A stretch of DNA of 64,000 bases from assembly GCF_000721235.1 (NCBI RefSeq), contig NZ_JOFH01000014.1:326494-390493 (forward strand), read 5' to 3'. Made by a program: the position numbers and the translations under genes. Under the pieces are notes generated by a model. The model worked only from the letters and a program-made list of their open reading frames with translations. It was not told the origin of the DNA and did not search any database. This DNA comes from Streptomyces olivaceus. Lineage in GTDB: Bacteria > Actinomycetota > Actinomycetes > Streptomycetales > Streptomycetaceae. Positions 24,839 through 32,163 of this stretch are shown piece after piece. Every line of letters begins with the position of its first letter. Position 1 is the stretch's first letter.

Positions 24839-26398
24839 ATGTCTGCGGGACAGGCGCTGAGCGAGAACACGGAGCAAAAGCTGAACTACGTGCTGCGCAT
24901 TCTGGAGCACCTCGGCGCCGATCCGGCGAGGACCGTCGTGCATTCCTGGAACGGCGACCTCACCGCTGCGGAGTTCCGCCGGTGCGTCGCGGACGCCGCA
25001 GCCCGCCTCACCCGGGCCGGAGCCGGCCCCGCCGACACCGTGGCCGTCCTCACCGAGCCCAACTCCCCCGCCATGCTCGCCGCGCGGTACGCGGCGCATC
25101 TGCTCGGCGCAGCCGTCGTCCACATCCGGTCGATGAACGCGCGCAGCGACGTGGACGAACTGCCGGCCGCCGAACAGGCCCGGCTGCTGGACGCCACCGG
25201 TGCGCGCGTGGTGCTGGCGGACGAGCCCAACTCCCCGCGCGGTCAGGAACTGTGCGACGGCCGGCCGGGCACCGTCCTGCTGGCCCTGAGCCGGGCCGCC
25301 GCCACGAGCGGCCGTGACCCGCTGCCCGCGGCGGCCCCCTTCGTCGCCGAGAACCCGGCCGTCATCGACCTGACCAGCGGCACCACCGGCAGTCCCAAGC
25401 TCGTACGCCGGTCGTTCGGGGTGCGCGGACAGCTCGTCGACCTGTCGTTCGGGACGCGCCCGCCCGAACACCGCCCCACGCTCCTGTCGGTGACGCCGAT
25501 CAGCCACGCCACGGCGACGATGGTCGACGCGGCGCTCGCCGCGGGCGGATCGGTCGTGCTGCACAACGGCTTCGACGTGGACGACGTGCTGCGCGCGCTC
25601 GCCGAGCGGCAGGTGACCGACGTCTACCTCGCGGTGCCGCACCTCTACCGGCTCATCGACCAGCCGGGTCTCGACCGGGCCGCCTTCCCGTTCCTGCGCC
25701 AGGTCCTCTACAGCGGTACGGCGGCGGCCCCCGCCCGGACGGCCGAGGCCGCGCGGATCTTCGGCGAGACGCTGGTCCAGCTCTACGGAAGCACCGAGGC
25801 CGGCGGCATGTGCACGCTCACCCCGCTCGACCACTGCGAGCCGGAGCTGCTGCCCAGCGTCGGCCGCCCCTTCCCCTGGGTGGAGATGGAGATCCGGCAC
25901 CCCGGCTCCGGGAAACCGGTCGAGCGGGGTGCGACGGGCGAGATCTGCGTCCGCTCGCCCACACTCATGGACGGCTACCTCGGCGAGACGGACCGCGGCT
26001 GCCTCACGAAAGAGGGCGACCTGCTTCGCACCGGAGACCTCGGCCACTGGGACAAGTACGGATATCTGCACCTGGTCGGCCGCATCGGCAGTGTCGTCAA
26101 AGTGAACGGCATAAAGGTTCATCCGACGACCGTCCAGGACGTTCTGCTGAACCATCCGGCCGTCAGGAATTCCGTCGTGTACGGAACGCGTGGCGAGGAG
26201 TTCATCGAACGCCTGGAGGCGGCGGTCCAACTGCGCCCGGGAGCCCGCTGCACCGGTGACGAGTTGCGCTCCCACATCGCCGTCGAACTCTCGGCGGCAC
26301 ATGTCCCGGACGCATTTGACTGGTGGGAGGAAATCCCGCTCAACCCCTCCGGAAAACCCGATTACGCACGCCTCAGAGGCCAAAAGGAAGTGCAATGA
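24839..26398 (+). CDS. Adenylate-forming ligase (aryl/acyl-CoA synthetase family)
   Basis: 519-residue ANL-superfamily enzyme. The core motifs are present: DLTSGTTGSPKLV (A3, P-loop), QLYGSTEAGG (A5), LRTGDLGHWDKYGYLHLVGR (A7/A8), and the catalytic lysine in NPSGKPDYARL (A10). It activates a carboxylate as the acyl-adenylate. Its stop overlaps the start of the GriI-like gene (ATGA), so 3-amino-4-hydroxybenzoate made by the next two genes is the likely substrate. Manumycin-type pathways likewise pair an AHBA adenylating enzyme with these genes. No carrier protein is encoded nearby, so the acceptor could be CoA or directly the peptide. ATG at 24839 after GGGGCGG is the best start. Confidence 0.9.
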   Translation: MSAGQALSENTEQKLNYVLRILEHLGADPARTVVHSWNGDLTAAEFRRCVADAAARLTRAGAGPADTVAVLTEPNSPAMLAARYAAHLLGAAVVHIRSMNARSDVDELPAAEQARLLDATGARVVLADEPNSPRGQELCDGRPGTVLLALSRAAATSGRDPLPAAAPFVAENPAVIDLTSGTTGSPKLVRRSFGVRGQLVDLSFGTRPPEHRPTLLSVTPISHATATMVDAALAAGGSVVLHNGFDVDDVLRALAERQVTDVYLAVPHLYRLIDQPGLDRAAFPFLRQVLYSGTAAAPARTAEAARIFGETLVQLYGSTEAGGMCTLTPLDHCEPELLPSVGRPFPWVEMEIRHPGSGKPVERGATGEICVRSPTLMDGYLGETDRGCLTKEGDLLRTGDLGHWDKYGYLHLVGRIGSVVKVNGIKVHPTTVQDVLLNHPAVRNSVVYGTRGEEFIERLEAAVQLRPGARCTGDELRSHIAVELSAAHVPDAFDWWEEIPLNPSGKPDYARLRGQKEVQ

Positions 26399-27276
26399 TC
26401 CCTCAAGGACATTTCGCGCGGTCGTTGCGCCTGCGACGGCTGCATCACCACACCCCGTCCGGACTGATGGTCACGCCCCTGGACCACTCCATCAGCGACG
26501 GTCCCGTGGTGCCGAGGAACAGCTCGATCGACACGCTCGCCGAGCAGCTCGCCGCGGCCGGGGTGGACGCGATCGTGGTGCACAAGGGCAGCCTGCGGCA
26601 CATCCGTCCGGAGCGCTTCGCCGGCATGTCGCTGATCGTCCATCTCAACGCGAGTACGGGGCAGGCGCCGGACCCGGACGCCAAGTACCTGGTCACGGAG
26701 GTGGAGGAGGCGCTGCGGCTGGGGGCGGACGCGGTGAGCGTGCACGTCAATCTGGGTTCCGACGACGAGCGCCGCCAGATCGCCGACCTCGGCCGGGTCT
26801 CCGACGCCTGCGACCGCTGGAACCTGCCGCTCATGGCCATGGTGTATCCGCGCGGCCCCCGGATCCACGAGCCGCACCACCCGGAACTCGTGGCGCACGC
26901 GGTCACGATCGCGGCAGACCTGGGAGCCGACCTGGTCAAGACGGTCTTCCCGGGTTCCCTGCCCGATCTGATGGCGCTGACCGCCGCCTGCCCCGTTCCG
27001 GTCCTCCTCGCCGGCGGTCCGCCGCGGGCCACGGAGGAGGGGCTGCTCGGCTTCGTCTCGGAGGCCGTCGCGGGCGGCGCGCTCGGCGTCGCCATGGGGC
27101 GCAGCATCTTCCAGTCCGCGGACCCGCAGCGGACGGCGGCGCGGGTGGCGCGGCTCGTGCACCGGCTGCCGGACGCACCGGGCGGCGCATCAGCGGAAAC
27201 CGTGGAAGGCGCCGACACGGTCGGCCACGTGACGAGGGGACATCAGCATGACGGACAGCAGACTGTGCTGGCTTGA
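26395..27276 (+). CDS. griI: GriI-like aldolase, 2-amino-4,5-dihydroxy-6-oxo-7-(phosphooxy)heptanoate synthase
   Basis: 293-residue class I aldolase of the DhnA/GriI family, a (beta/alpha)8 barrel. MVTPLDHSISDGPVVP marks the N-terminal signature, GADLVKTVFPG carries the Schiff-base lysine, and GVAMGRSIFQSADP is the phosphate-binding end. GriI joins aspartate-4-semialdehyde and dihydroxyacetone phosphate to give the C7N chain for 3,4-AHBA. The C-terminal 30 residues run past the start of the griH-like gene (29-base overlap), tightly coupling the pair. The archaeal relative feeds dehydroquinate synthesis instead, but the Streptomyces context supports AHBA. Confidence 0.9.
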   Translation: MIPQGHFARSLRLRRLHHHTPSGLMVTPLDHSISDGPVVPRNSSIDTLAEQLAAAGVDAIVVHKGSLRHIRPERFAGMSLIVHLNASTGQAPDPDAKYLVTEVEEALRLGADAVSVHVNLGSDDERRQIADLGRVSDACDRWNLPLMAMVYPRGPRIHEPHHPELVAHAVTIAADLGADLVKTVFPGSLPDLMALTAACPVPVLLAGGPPRATEEGLLGFVSEAVAGGALGVAMGRSIFQSADPQRTAARVARLVHRLPDAPGGASAETVEGADTVGHVTRGHQHDGQQTVLA

Positions 27277-28357
27277 CGTACGCAAGACCGGCGATCTCAC
27301 GCCGGCCGTTCTCGAGGAGGCCGTGCACCAACGCATCGACGCCGTCGTCGCCGCCGACACGGCGGTGCTCGCCGGCCTGCCGCCCACGGTCCGGCGCGTC
27401 CTCGTCCACGACGCGGGCGAGCCGGCCGACGGCTTCGACGGCGCCGATCTCGTCCTGGTGGCGGGCGGCGCCGACGACCGCGCGAAGCTGGCGCGGGCGT
27501 ATCCGGGGGTGGACTTCGGCCGCTACGTGGAGATCGTCGACGCGGAGACCCTGGAGCAGGCCTGTGAGTCGGCCCGGACCGAACAGTGGAGCCTGCTCGA
27601 CTTCCGGGATCCCACGAAGATTCCGCTGGAGATCGTGATCGCGGCGGCAGCCGGCTGCGACGGCACCATCGTGACCATGGCCGCCGACGTGACGGAGGCC
27701 GAGATCGTCTACGGCGTGCTCGAACTCGGCTCGGACGGCGTACTGATGCCGGCGCGGACCGTCGGCGACGCGACCGCGCTGCGCCGGGCCGCCGGTACGA
27801 CGGCCGGGGAGATCCCGCTCGTCGAACTGGAGGTCACGGCGACCGCCCACATCGGCATGGGCGAGCGTGCCTGCGTCGACACCTGCAGCTACCTGGGGAA
27901 GGACGAGGGCATCCTCGTCGGCTCGCACTCGAAGGGCATGGTCCTCTGCGTCAGTGAGACCCATCCGCTGCCCTACATGCCGACGAGACCCTTCCGGGTC
28001 AACGCGGGCGCGATCCACTCCTACACCGTCTCGCAGCACGGCCGAACCAACTACCTCAGCGAACTCGTCGCGGGCAGCAAGGTGCTGGCCGTCGACACGA
28101 AGGGGCGTACCCGCGTGGTCAGCGTGGGACGGGTCAAGATCGAGACGCGGCCGCTGATCTCCGTGGACGCGGTGGCGCCCAACGGGCAGACGGTGAACCT
28201 CATCCTCCAGGACGACTGGCACGTCAGGGTCCTCGGTCCCGGGGGTGCCGTGCTCAACAGCACGGAGCTCCGCCCGGGGGACAGGATCCTCGGGCATCTG
28301 CCGACGGCCGACCGTCACGTCGGCTATCCGATAGACGAGTTCTGCCGCGAGCAGTGA
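27248..28357 (+). CDS. griH: GriH-like cyclase (3-dehydroquinate synthase II family), 3,4-AHBA formation
   Basis: 369-residue member of the archaeal DHQ synthase II / GriH family. Features are the N-terminal LCWLDVRKTGDLTPAVLEEAV, a central IHYGVLEL-like EIVYGVLELGSDGVLM, GERACVDTCSYLGKDEGILVGSHS, and PFRVNAGAIHSY with VDTKGRTRVVSVGRVKIETRP. GriH cyclises and aromatises the GriI product to 3-amino-4-hydroxybenzoic acid. ATG at 27248 sits inside the griI-like gene after GAGGGGAC. Adjacent griI-griH pairs are diagnostic for 3,4-AHBA pathways (grixazone, asukamycin, platensimycin; remembered). A 42-base hairpin terminator follows. Confidence 0.92.
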   Translation: MTDSRLCWLDVRKTGDLTPAVLEEAVHQRIDAVVAADTAVLAGLPPTVRRVLVHDAGEPADGFDGADLVLVAGGADDRAKLARAYPGVDFGRYVEIVDAETLEQACESARTEQWSLLDFRDPTKIPLEIVIAAAAGCDGTIVTMAADVTEAEIVYGVLELGSDGVLMPARTVGDATALRRAAGTTAGEIPLVELEVTATAHIGMGERACVDTCSYLGKDEGILVGSHSKGMVLCVSETHPLPYMPTRPFRVNAGAIHSYTVSQHGRTNYLSELVAGSKVLAVDTKGRTRVVSVGRVKIETRPLISVDAVAPNGQTVNLILQDDWHVRVLGPGGAVLNSTELRPGDRILGHLPTADRHVGYPIDEFCREQ

Positions 28358-28363
28358 ACGTGC

Positions 28364-28405
28364 GAGCCGGTTCCCGGCGGGGGTGCCGCCGCCGGGAACC
28401 GGCTC
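28364..28405. terminator. Terminator after the AHBA operon
   Basis: GAGCCGGTTCCCGGCGG and CCGCCGGGAACCGGCTC form a 17-bp stem around a short loop, seven bases past the griH-like stop, between convergent genes. Confidence 0.85.
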
Positions 28406-28462
28406 ATTCGGCTGCCTGGTCCCGCCGGGAACCGGCTCACCCGGCTGCCTGGTCCCGCCGGG
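28391..28462. repeat. 33-bp tandem duplication overlapping the terminator
   Basis: GCCGGGAACCGGCTCA-YY-CGGCTGCCTGGTCCC occurs twice head to tail (28391 and 28424) plus a partial third start. The duplication copies one arm of the terminator, so alternative pairing is possible. Confidence 0.8.
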
Positions 28463-29068
28463 TCAGATCCAACACTGTTCGCTGGCTATGCGCACCGCGT
28501 CGTAGCGGTTGCGGGCGCCCAGCTTCTTGATCGCCCCCGAGGCCAGATTGCGGATCGTTCCCGACGACAGATAGAGCTCCCCCGACATCTCCTTCACCGA
28601 GGCGCCCGATGCGGTGAGCCGCAGCACGTCCGCCTCGCGGTCGGACAACGGACCGTCCTGGCGGCCCGCTGCGGACAGCAGCTGCGGGTCCATGACCACC
28701 TGTCCCGACGCGACACCGCGCACGGAGTCGATCAGTCTCCGCAGCCCGGCCGACCTGGGGATGATGCTCAGCACGCCGGCTCCCAGAGCCTGGTCCACGA
28801 AGGTCCGCGTCGGAGCGTCCACGATCAGTGCCACTCCGCACAGCGGCCGCACCCTGCGTATCTCGCAGGCCGCAGCCATGCAGTCGCCGTGGAGCCTTTC
28901 CGGGTCGATGAGGGCGGCGTCCGCATCTTTGCGCTCGACGACTTCGACCAGCTTCTGGAAGTTGCTGACGACGGTGACGACAGCAAGGTCCTCCGCCCGG
29001 CTGAGCGACTCAGCCATCATCTCCGCCGTTAGGAGGGACTTGCCTGCAACGACAATGCGACTCGCCAT
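28463..29068 (-). CDS. LuxR-family transcriptional regulator with atypical receiver domain
   Basis: 201-residue NarL/LuxR-type protein. The N-terminal ~120 residues have a receiver fold with the central aspartate (ALIDPE), but the usual N-terminal acidic pair is replaced (VVAGKSLLTAEMM), so phosphorylation may not control it. The C-terminal HTH is clear: LSDREADVLRLTASGASVKE then LYLSSGTIRNLASGAIKKLG. There is no partner kinase nearby. It closes the island and is the only regulator in it, so it is the likely pathway activator. ATG at 29068 follows GGGGAGAAAGT. Confidence 0.88.
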   Translation of the reverse strand: MASRIVVAGKSLLTAEMMAESLSRAEDLAVVTVVSNFQKLVEVVERKDADAALIDPERLHGDCMAAACEIRRVRPLCGVALIVDAPTRTFVDQALGAGVLSIIPRSAGLRRLIDSVRGVASGQVVMDPQLLSAAGRQDGPLSDREADVLRLTASGASVKEMSGELYLSSGTIRNLASGAIKKLGARNRYDAVRIASEQCWI

Positions 29069-29451
29069 ACTTTCTCCCCGTTTGTTCGATATGGCCTGTT
29101 CTCGGCATGCGGCATGCGACATGCGGTGAACGGCCAACCTGTGGATCACTCTAGAAACGTTTGTGCGATGCATGTAGACGACTGAGGCGGTTTTGCGCCA
29201 TCACCCTCCACATTTTTCACACCCTTTACCGGCTGCTGGCCTGGCGTAGATCCGTGGCCGACTGCGTGACCATGTGATCGTTTCGGTCGGCTCGCTCTGG
29301 GGGCGCATGAATCCGCCATGGCGGGGAGGCGGCGAAGCGGCGGTTCGTACCGTACGGGCCAGCCGGTGAGGGGAGGGGTGATGGGCGCCTGGGAAGTGCC
29401 GCCGCCAGGGGTGTGCCTTGCCGGGACCTCTGACCGGGGCATGCAACGCGA
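29069..29451. other. Intergenic region upstream of the LuxR gene
   Basis: About 380 bases, partly AT-richer, with no supported gene. A 7-bp unit GGCATGC is repeated three times (29104-29125, last copy GACATGC) 35-57 bases before the regulator start, a possible autoregulatory site. Confidence 0.55.
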
Positions 29452-29481
29452 ACGTCCCGGACGGCATGCCGTCCGGGACGT
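29452..29481 (-). terminator. Terminator of the Glu-Asp-Phe tRNA cluster
   Basis: Perfect 30-bp palindrome ACGTCCCGGACGGCA with its complement, just beyond the tRNA-Phe 3' end. Tails on both strands are pyrimidine-rich, so it may work in both directions. Confidence 0.75.
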
Positions 29482-29489
29482 CTTTCTGC

Positions 29490-29566
29490 TGGTGGCTGGG
29501 GCCGGGGTCGAACCGGCGACCTATCGCTTTTCAGGCGATCGCTCGTACCAACTGAGCTACCCAGCC
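29490..29566 (-). tRNA. tRNA-Phe (GAA)
   Basis: Cloverleaf GGCTGGGTAGCTCAG… with anticodon loop CTGAAAA (GAA), T-arm GGTTCGACCCC, acceptor closing CCCAGCC, discriminator A and an encoded CCA at 29490-29492. Confidence 0.95.
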
Positions 29567-29571
29567 GTGAG

Positions 29572-29585
29572 GTTTCACGTGAAAC
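29572..29585. promoter_or_regulatory. parS-like site GTTTCACGTGAAAC
   Basis: Exact match to the 14-bp core of the bacterial ParB-binding site (TGTTTCACGTGAAACA), inside a longer perfect 20-bp palindrome (29569-29588) between tRNA-Phe and tRNA-Asp. Streptomyces carry many parS copies around oriC, and this core region lies in the central chromosome. Confidence 0.75.
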
Positions 29586-29590
29586 CTCAG

Positions 29591-29665
29591 CGGTCCTGAC
29601 GGGATTTGAACCCGCGGCCTCCACCTTGACAGGGTGGCGAGCACTCCAAACTGCTCCACAGGACC
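29591..29665 (-). tRNA. tRNA-Asp (GTC), second copy
   Basis: Same 75-base sequence as the tRNA-Asp at 3284-3358, 26.3 kb away; anticodon loop CTGTCAA. No encoded CCA. Confidence 0.95.
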
Positions 29666-29699
29666 AAGCTGCGTACGACAGTGTCGCACACGTACTGCG

Positions 29700-29772
29700 T
29701 GCCCCCAACGGGATTCGAACCCGTGCTACCGCCTTGAAAGGGCGGCGTCCTAGGCCGCTAGACGATGAGGGC
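29700..29772 (-). tRNA. tRNA-Glu (TTC)
   Basis: Reads GCCCTCATCGTCTAGCGG on the minus strand, anticodon loop CTTTCAA (TTC), T-arm GGTTCGAATCC. The acceptor pairs with one G-T. First gene of the Glu-Asp-Phe cluster. Glutamyl-tRNA is also the co-substrate of the island's dehydratase, though proximity is probably coincidental. Confidence 0.94.
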
Positions 29773-29852
29773 TATCGGCCCGCCTGGGCGCTTCGCAGCG
29801 CGTCGGGGACGTGAGAAGCATATGGGATGGCGGGAGGTATCGCCAAAACGGT

Positions 29853-31472
29853 TTACGGAGTGCTCGGGGCGGGGGTCCCAGGGGTGGAGGGCGAAAGGGC
29901 GGGGGAGGGGGACGTGGCCGAGGGGGACGGGGTCGCGCCCGGCTGGTTCTCCTTCGGGAGGTGGCGGCTGACCTCGGCCGTCGTCAGACCCAGGCCGCCC
30001 AGCTTGATCTGGTCCCAGGCCTGCAGGCGCCGGGTGTCCCGGTCGAAGTAGAGGACGGAGGCCTGGATCGGGTCGGGGTGCTCGCCCTCGACCGCCCGCA
30101 GTCCGCTGCCGCCGGTGGAGCCCTCGATCCGCAGCCGGGTGCCGTACTTCATGACCTCCATGTCCTCGTGGTGGAGGTGGCCCGAGAGGACGAGGGGCAC
30201 CGCGCCGTCGACCTCCCGGGCGGCCGACGGCTCGTGGGCGACGGCGACGTCCACGGGGGTGCCCGCGGCAGTCTGGTCGCGCAGGGCCGAGGCCAGGCGG
30301 GCGCCGGCGAGTTCCTGGGACGCCTCGGCGCCGTCGGCCTTGGAGCGGTCGGGGGTGTACTGGGGGTCGCCGATGCCGGCGAAGCGCAGGCCCGCGACGG
30401 TCCTGGCCCGGCCGTCGTCCAGGACGTGCGCGTTCTTCAGGTGCCGCAGGTACTCCTGGGTGCCGCGGGAGTCGTGGTTGCCGCGGACCCAGACGTAGGG
30501 GGCGCCGAGGTCCTCGACCGGGTCAAGGAAACCGTTCTCCGCGGCCGTGCCGTGGTCCATGGTGTCGCCGGAGTCGACGATCACGTTCACCTTGTACTGC
30601 TCCACCAGCGAGGCGATGATCTTCCAGCTCGCCGGGTTGAGGTGGATGTCCGAGACGTGCAGGACGCGGATCGTGGTCGGGTCGGGCTGGTAGGCGGGGA
30701 GCGTGGAGGTGACGTCGTACAGCTTGGTCACGTTGGTGACCAGGCGGGCCAGTTCCTGCTGGTAGACGTCGAACTCCGTGACGATGCTGCGCGCGTTGCC
30801 GACGAGGGAGGGCGCGGAGGAGAGCAGGCCGGAGAACTTCGGCTCCAGGACCGAGTCGGGGTTCCAGGTGGCGTACGCCGTGCCGCCGGAGGCGAGCAGC
30901 AGGGTGAGCGCCAGCCCGCCGGCCCCCAGCGCGCGGCGGGGGCGCCGGTAGACGACGAGGCCGAGCGCGGTGGCGCCGGTGACGACGGCCGCGCAGGAGC
31001 GGACGGCGAGGTCGAGCGTCCCGTGTCCGACGTCGTGGGCGACCTCGTCCTGGAGGCCGGAGAGGCGTTCGGGATGGTCGACGAGGGCCTCGGCGCGGGC
31101 GGGGTCGAGCTGGTCGACGTTGACGTCGAGGCGGACCGGGGCGACGTGGCTGTCGAGCCGGAGGGCGCCGAGCGGAGAGACGTTGATCTTCGTGCCGCCG
31201 TTGAGGGAGGGGCGCAGGGTCATCGTGGTGTTCATGGGCCCGACCGGGACCCGGACGTTGCCGACGACCAGCAGGCCCAGCCAGGCGCCGAGCAGGACGA
31301 CGGCGACGAGGCCCACGGCGCGGGTCCAGGGGTGCGACCGGGCGGCGAGTTCGGGTGCGGCGGCGGGGGCGTGGGAGCGGCGGTGGCGGCGGGCAAGGGC
31401 GCGCGGGGCGCTGCGGATGGGGTTCATCACCTCGGCCAGGGCGTGCAGGACAGCGACGGGGACGCGGGCCAT
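29853..31472 (-). CDS. Membrane-anchored metallophosphoesterase
   Basis: 539-residue calcineurin-like phosphoesterase with its catalytic domain in the C-terminal half: VLHVSDIHLN, VDSGDTMDHG, VRGNHDS and LSGHLHHED supply the dinuclear metal ligands. Two or three N-terminal hydrophobic segments (GLVAVVLLGAWLGLLVVG, CAAVVTGATALGLVVY, LGAGGLALTLLLASGG) anchor it, so the active site is probably extracytoplasmic. The C-terminus is a Ser/Pro/Thr-rich tail. Substrate unknown. ATG at 31472 is assumed; an ATG at 31427 is possible. It faces the metallopeptidase gene across about 70 bases. Confidence 0.9.
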   Translation of the reverse strand: MARVPVAVLHALAEVMNPIRSAPRALARRHRRSHAPAAAPELAARSHPWTRAVGLVAVVLLGAWLGLLVVGNVRVPVGPMNTTMTLRPSLNGGTKINVSPLGALRLDSHVAPVRLDVNVDQLDPARAEALVDHPERLSGLQDEVAHDVGHGTLDLAVRSCAAVVTGATALGLVVYRRPRRALGAGGLALTLLLASGGTAYATWNPDSVLEPKFSGLLSSAPSLVGNARSIVTEFDVYQQELARLVTNVTKLYDVTSTLPAYQPDPTTIRVLHVSDIHLNPASWKIIASLVEQYKVNVIVDSGDTMDHGTAAENGFLDPVEDLGAPYVWVRGNHDSRGTQEYLRHLKNAHVLDDGRARTVAGLRFAGIGDPQYTPDRSKADGAEASQELAGARLASALRDQTAAGTPVDVAVAHEPSAAREVDGAVPLVLSGHLHHEDMEVMKYGTRLRIEGSTGGSGLRAVEGEHPDPIQASVLYFDRDTRRLQAWDQIKLGGLGLTTAEVSRHLPKENQPGATPSPSATSPSPALSPSTPGTPAPSTP

Positions 31473-31543
31473 TGGTCCCGTATGCCCATGGCCCGGGGCG
31501 GATATGCGGGTCGTACCGCACGGTCGTACCCGACAATGGAGCT

Positions 31544-31894
31544 GTGCTGGAGATGACGCGCGAGGAGTTCGAGGAACTGGTCGCCGAGGCCCTGGACCGG
31601 ATCCCGCCGGAGCTGACGCGGCTGATGGACAACGTCGCGGTGTTCGTCGAGGACGAACCGCCGGCGGAGGATCCCGAGTTGCTCGGCCTCTACGAGGGGA
31701 CGCCGCTGACGGAGCGCGGGGAGTGGTACGCGGGCGTGCTGCCGGACCGGATCACCGTCTACCGGGGGCCGACGCTGCGGTTCTGCGAGACGCGTGAGGA
31801 CGTGGTGGCGGAGACCGAGGTGACGGTGGTCCACGAGATCGCCCACCACTTCGGCATCGACGACGCGCGGCTGCACGCCCTCGGGTACGGGTGA
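31544..31894 (+). CDS. Small metallopeptidase family protein (zincin-like)
   Basis: 116-residue single-domain protein with the zincin motif VVHEIAHHFGIDD (HExxH plus a downstream Asp) and N-terminal MTREEFEELVAEALDRIPPE. It belongs to the minimal zincin family common in actinobacteria; substrate unknown. The GTG at 31544 (VLEMTREEF) matches the start I remember for the S. coelicolor homologue; ATG at 31553 is equally possible because GGAG lies between them. Confidence 0.9.
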   Translation: MLEMTREEFEELVAEALDRIPPELTRLMDNVAVFVEDEPPAEDPELLGLYEGTPLTERGEWYAGVLPDRITVYRGPTLRFCETREDVVAETEVTVVHEIAHHFGIDDARLHALGYG

Positions 31895-32163
31895 CGGGGC
31901 TTCCGGGCGCGGGGCTTCCCGACGCGGGCTTCCGGCCACGGGCCGCGGAGGCAGGGCTCCCGGCAACGGGCTCCCGGCTGTGGGCTCCCAGCTGTGGGCT
32001 CCCGGTTACGGGCTTGCGGCTGCGGGTGACGCCGGCTCGCGCGCGCCCCGACGCGCGGACTCGGTGACGCGCTCGGGTCAAGTCTGCCCCGCCGGGCGCG
32101 TGTCCTCTTGTGGGTGACGGGAGTTGGGCACGGCGACATCCTGACCCCCGGAGGTGGCCGCCC
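31895..32163. other. Intergenic region with GC-rich decamer-like repeats
   Basis: Around 31900-32030 the phrases 'gggcttcc', 'gggctccc' and 'cgggcttgcgg' recur in degenerate form. No gene supported. Confidence 0.5.

Noticed and set aside
9510..29068. Island as a plain lanthipeptide or linear azole cluster
   Set aside because: No LanC cyclase; a split LanB plus YcaO and a pyridine-synthase-like protein fits thiopeptide logic better, and the 'MGA-S' junction supports it.
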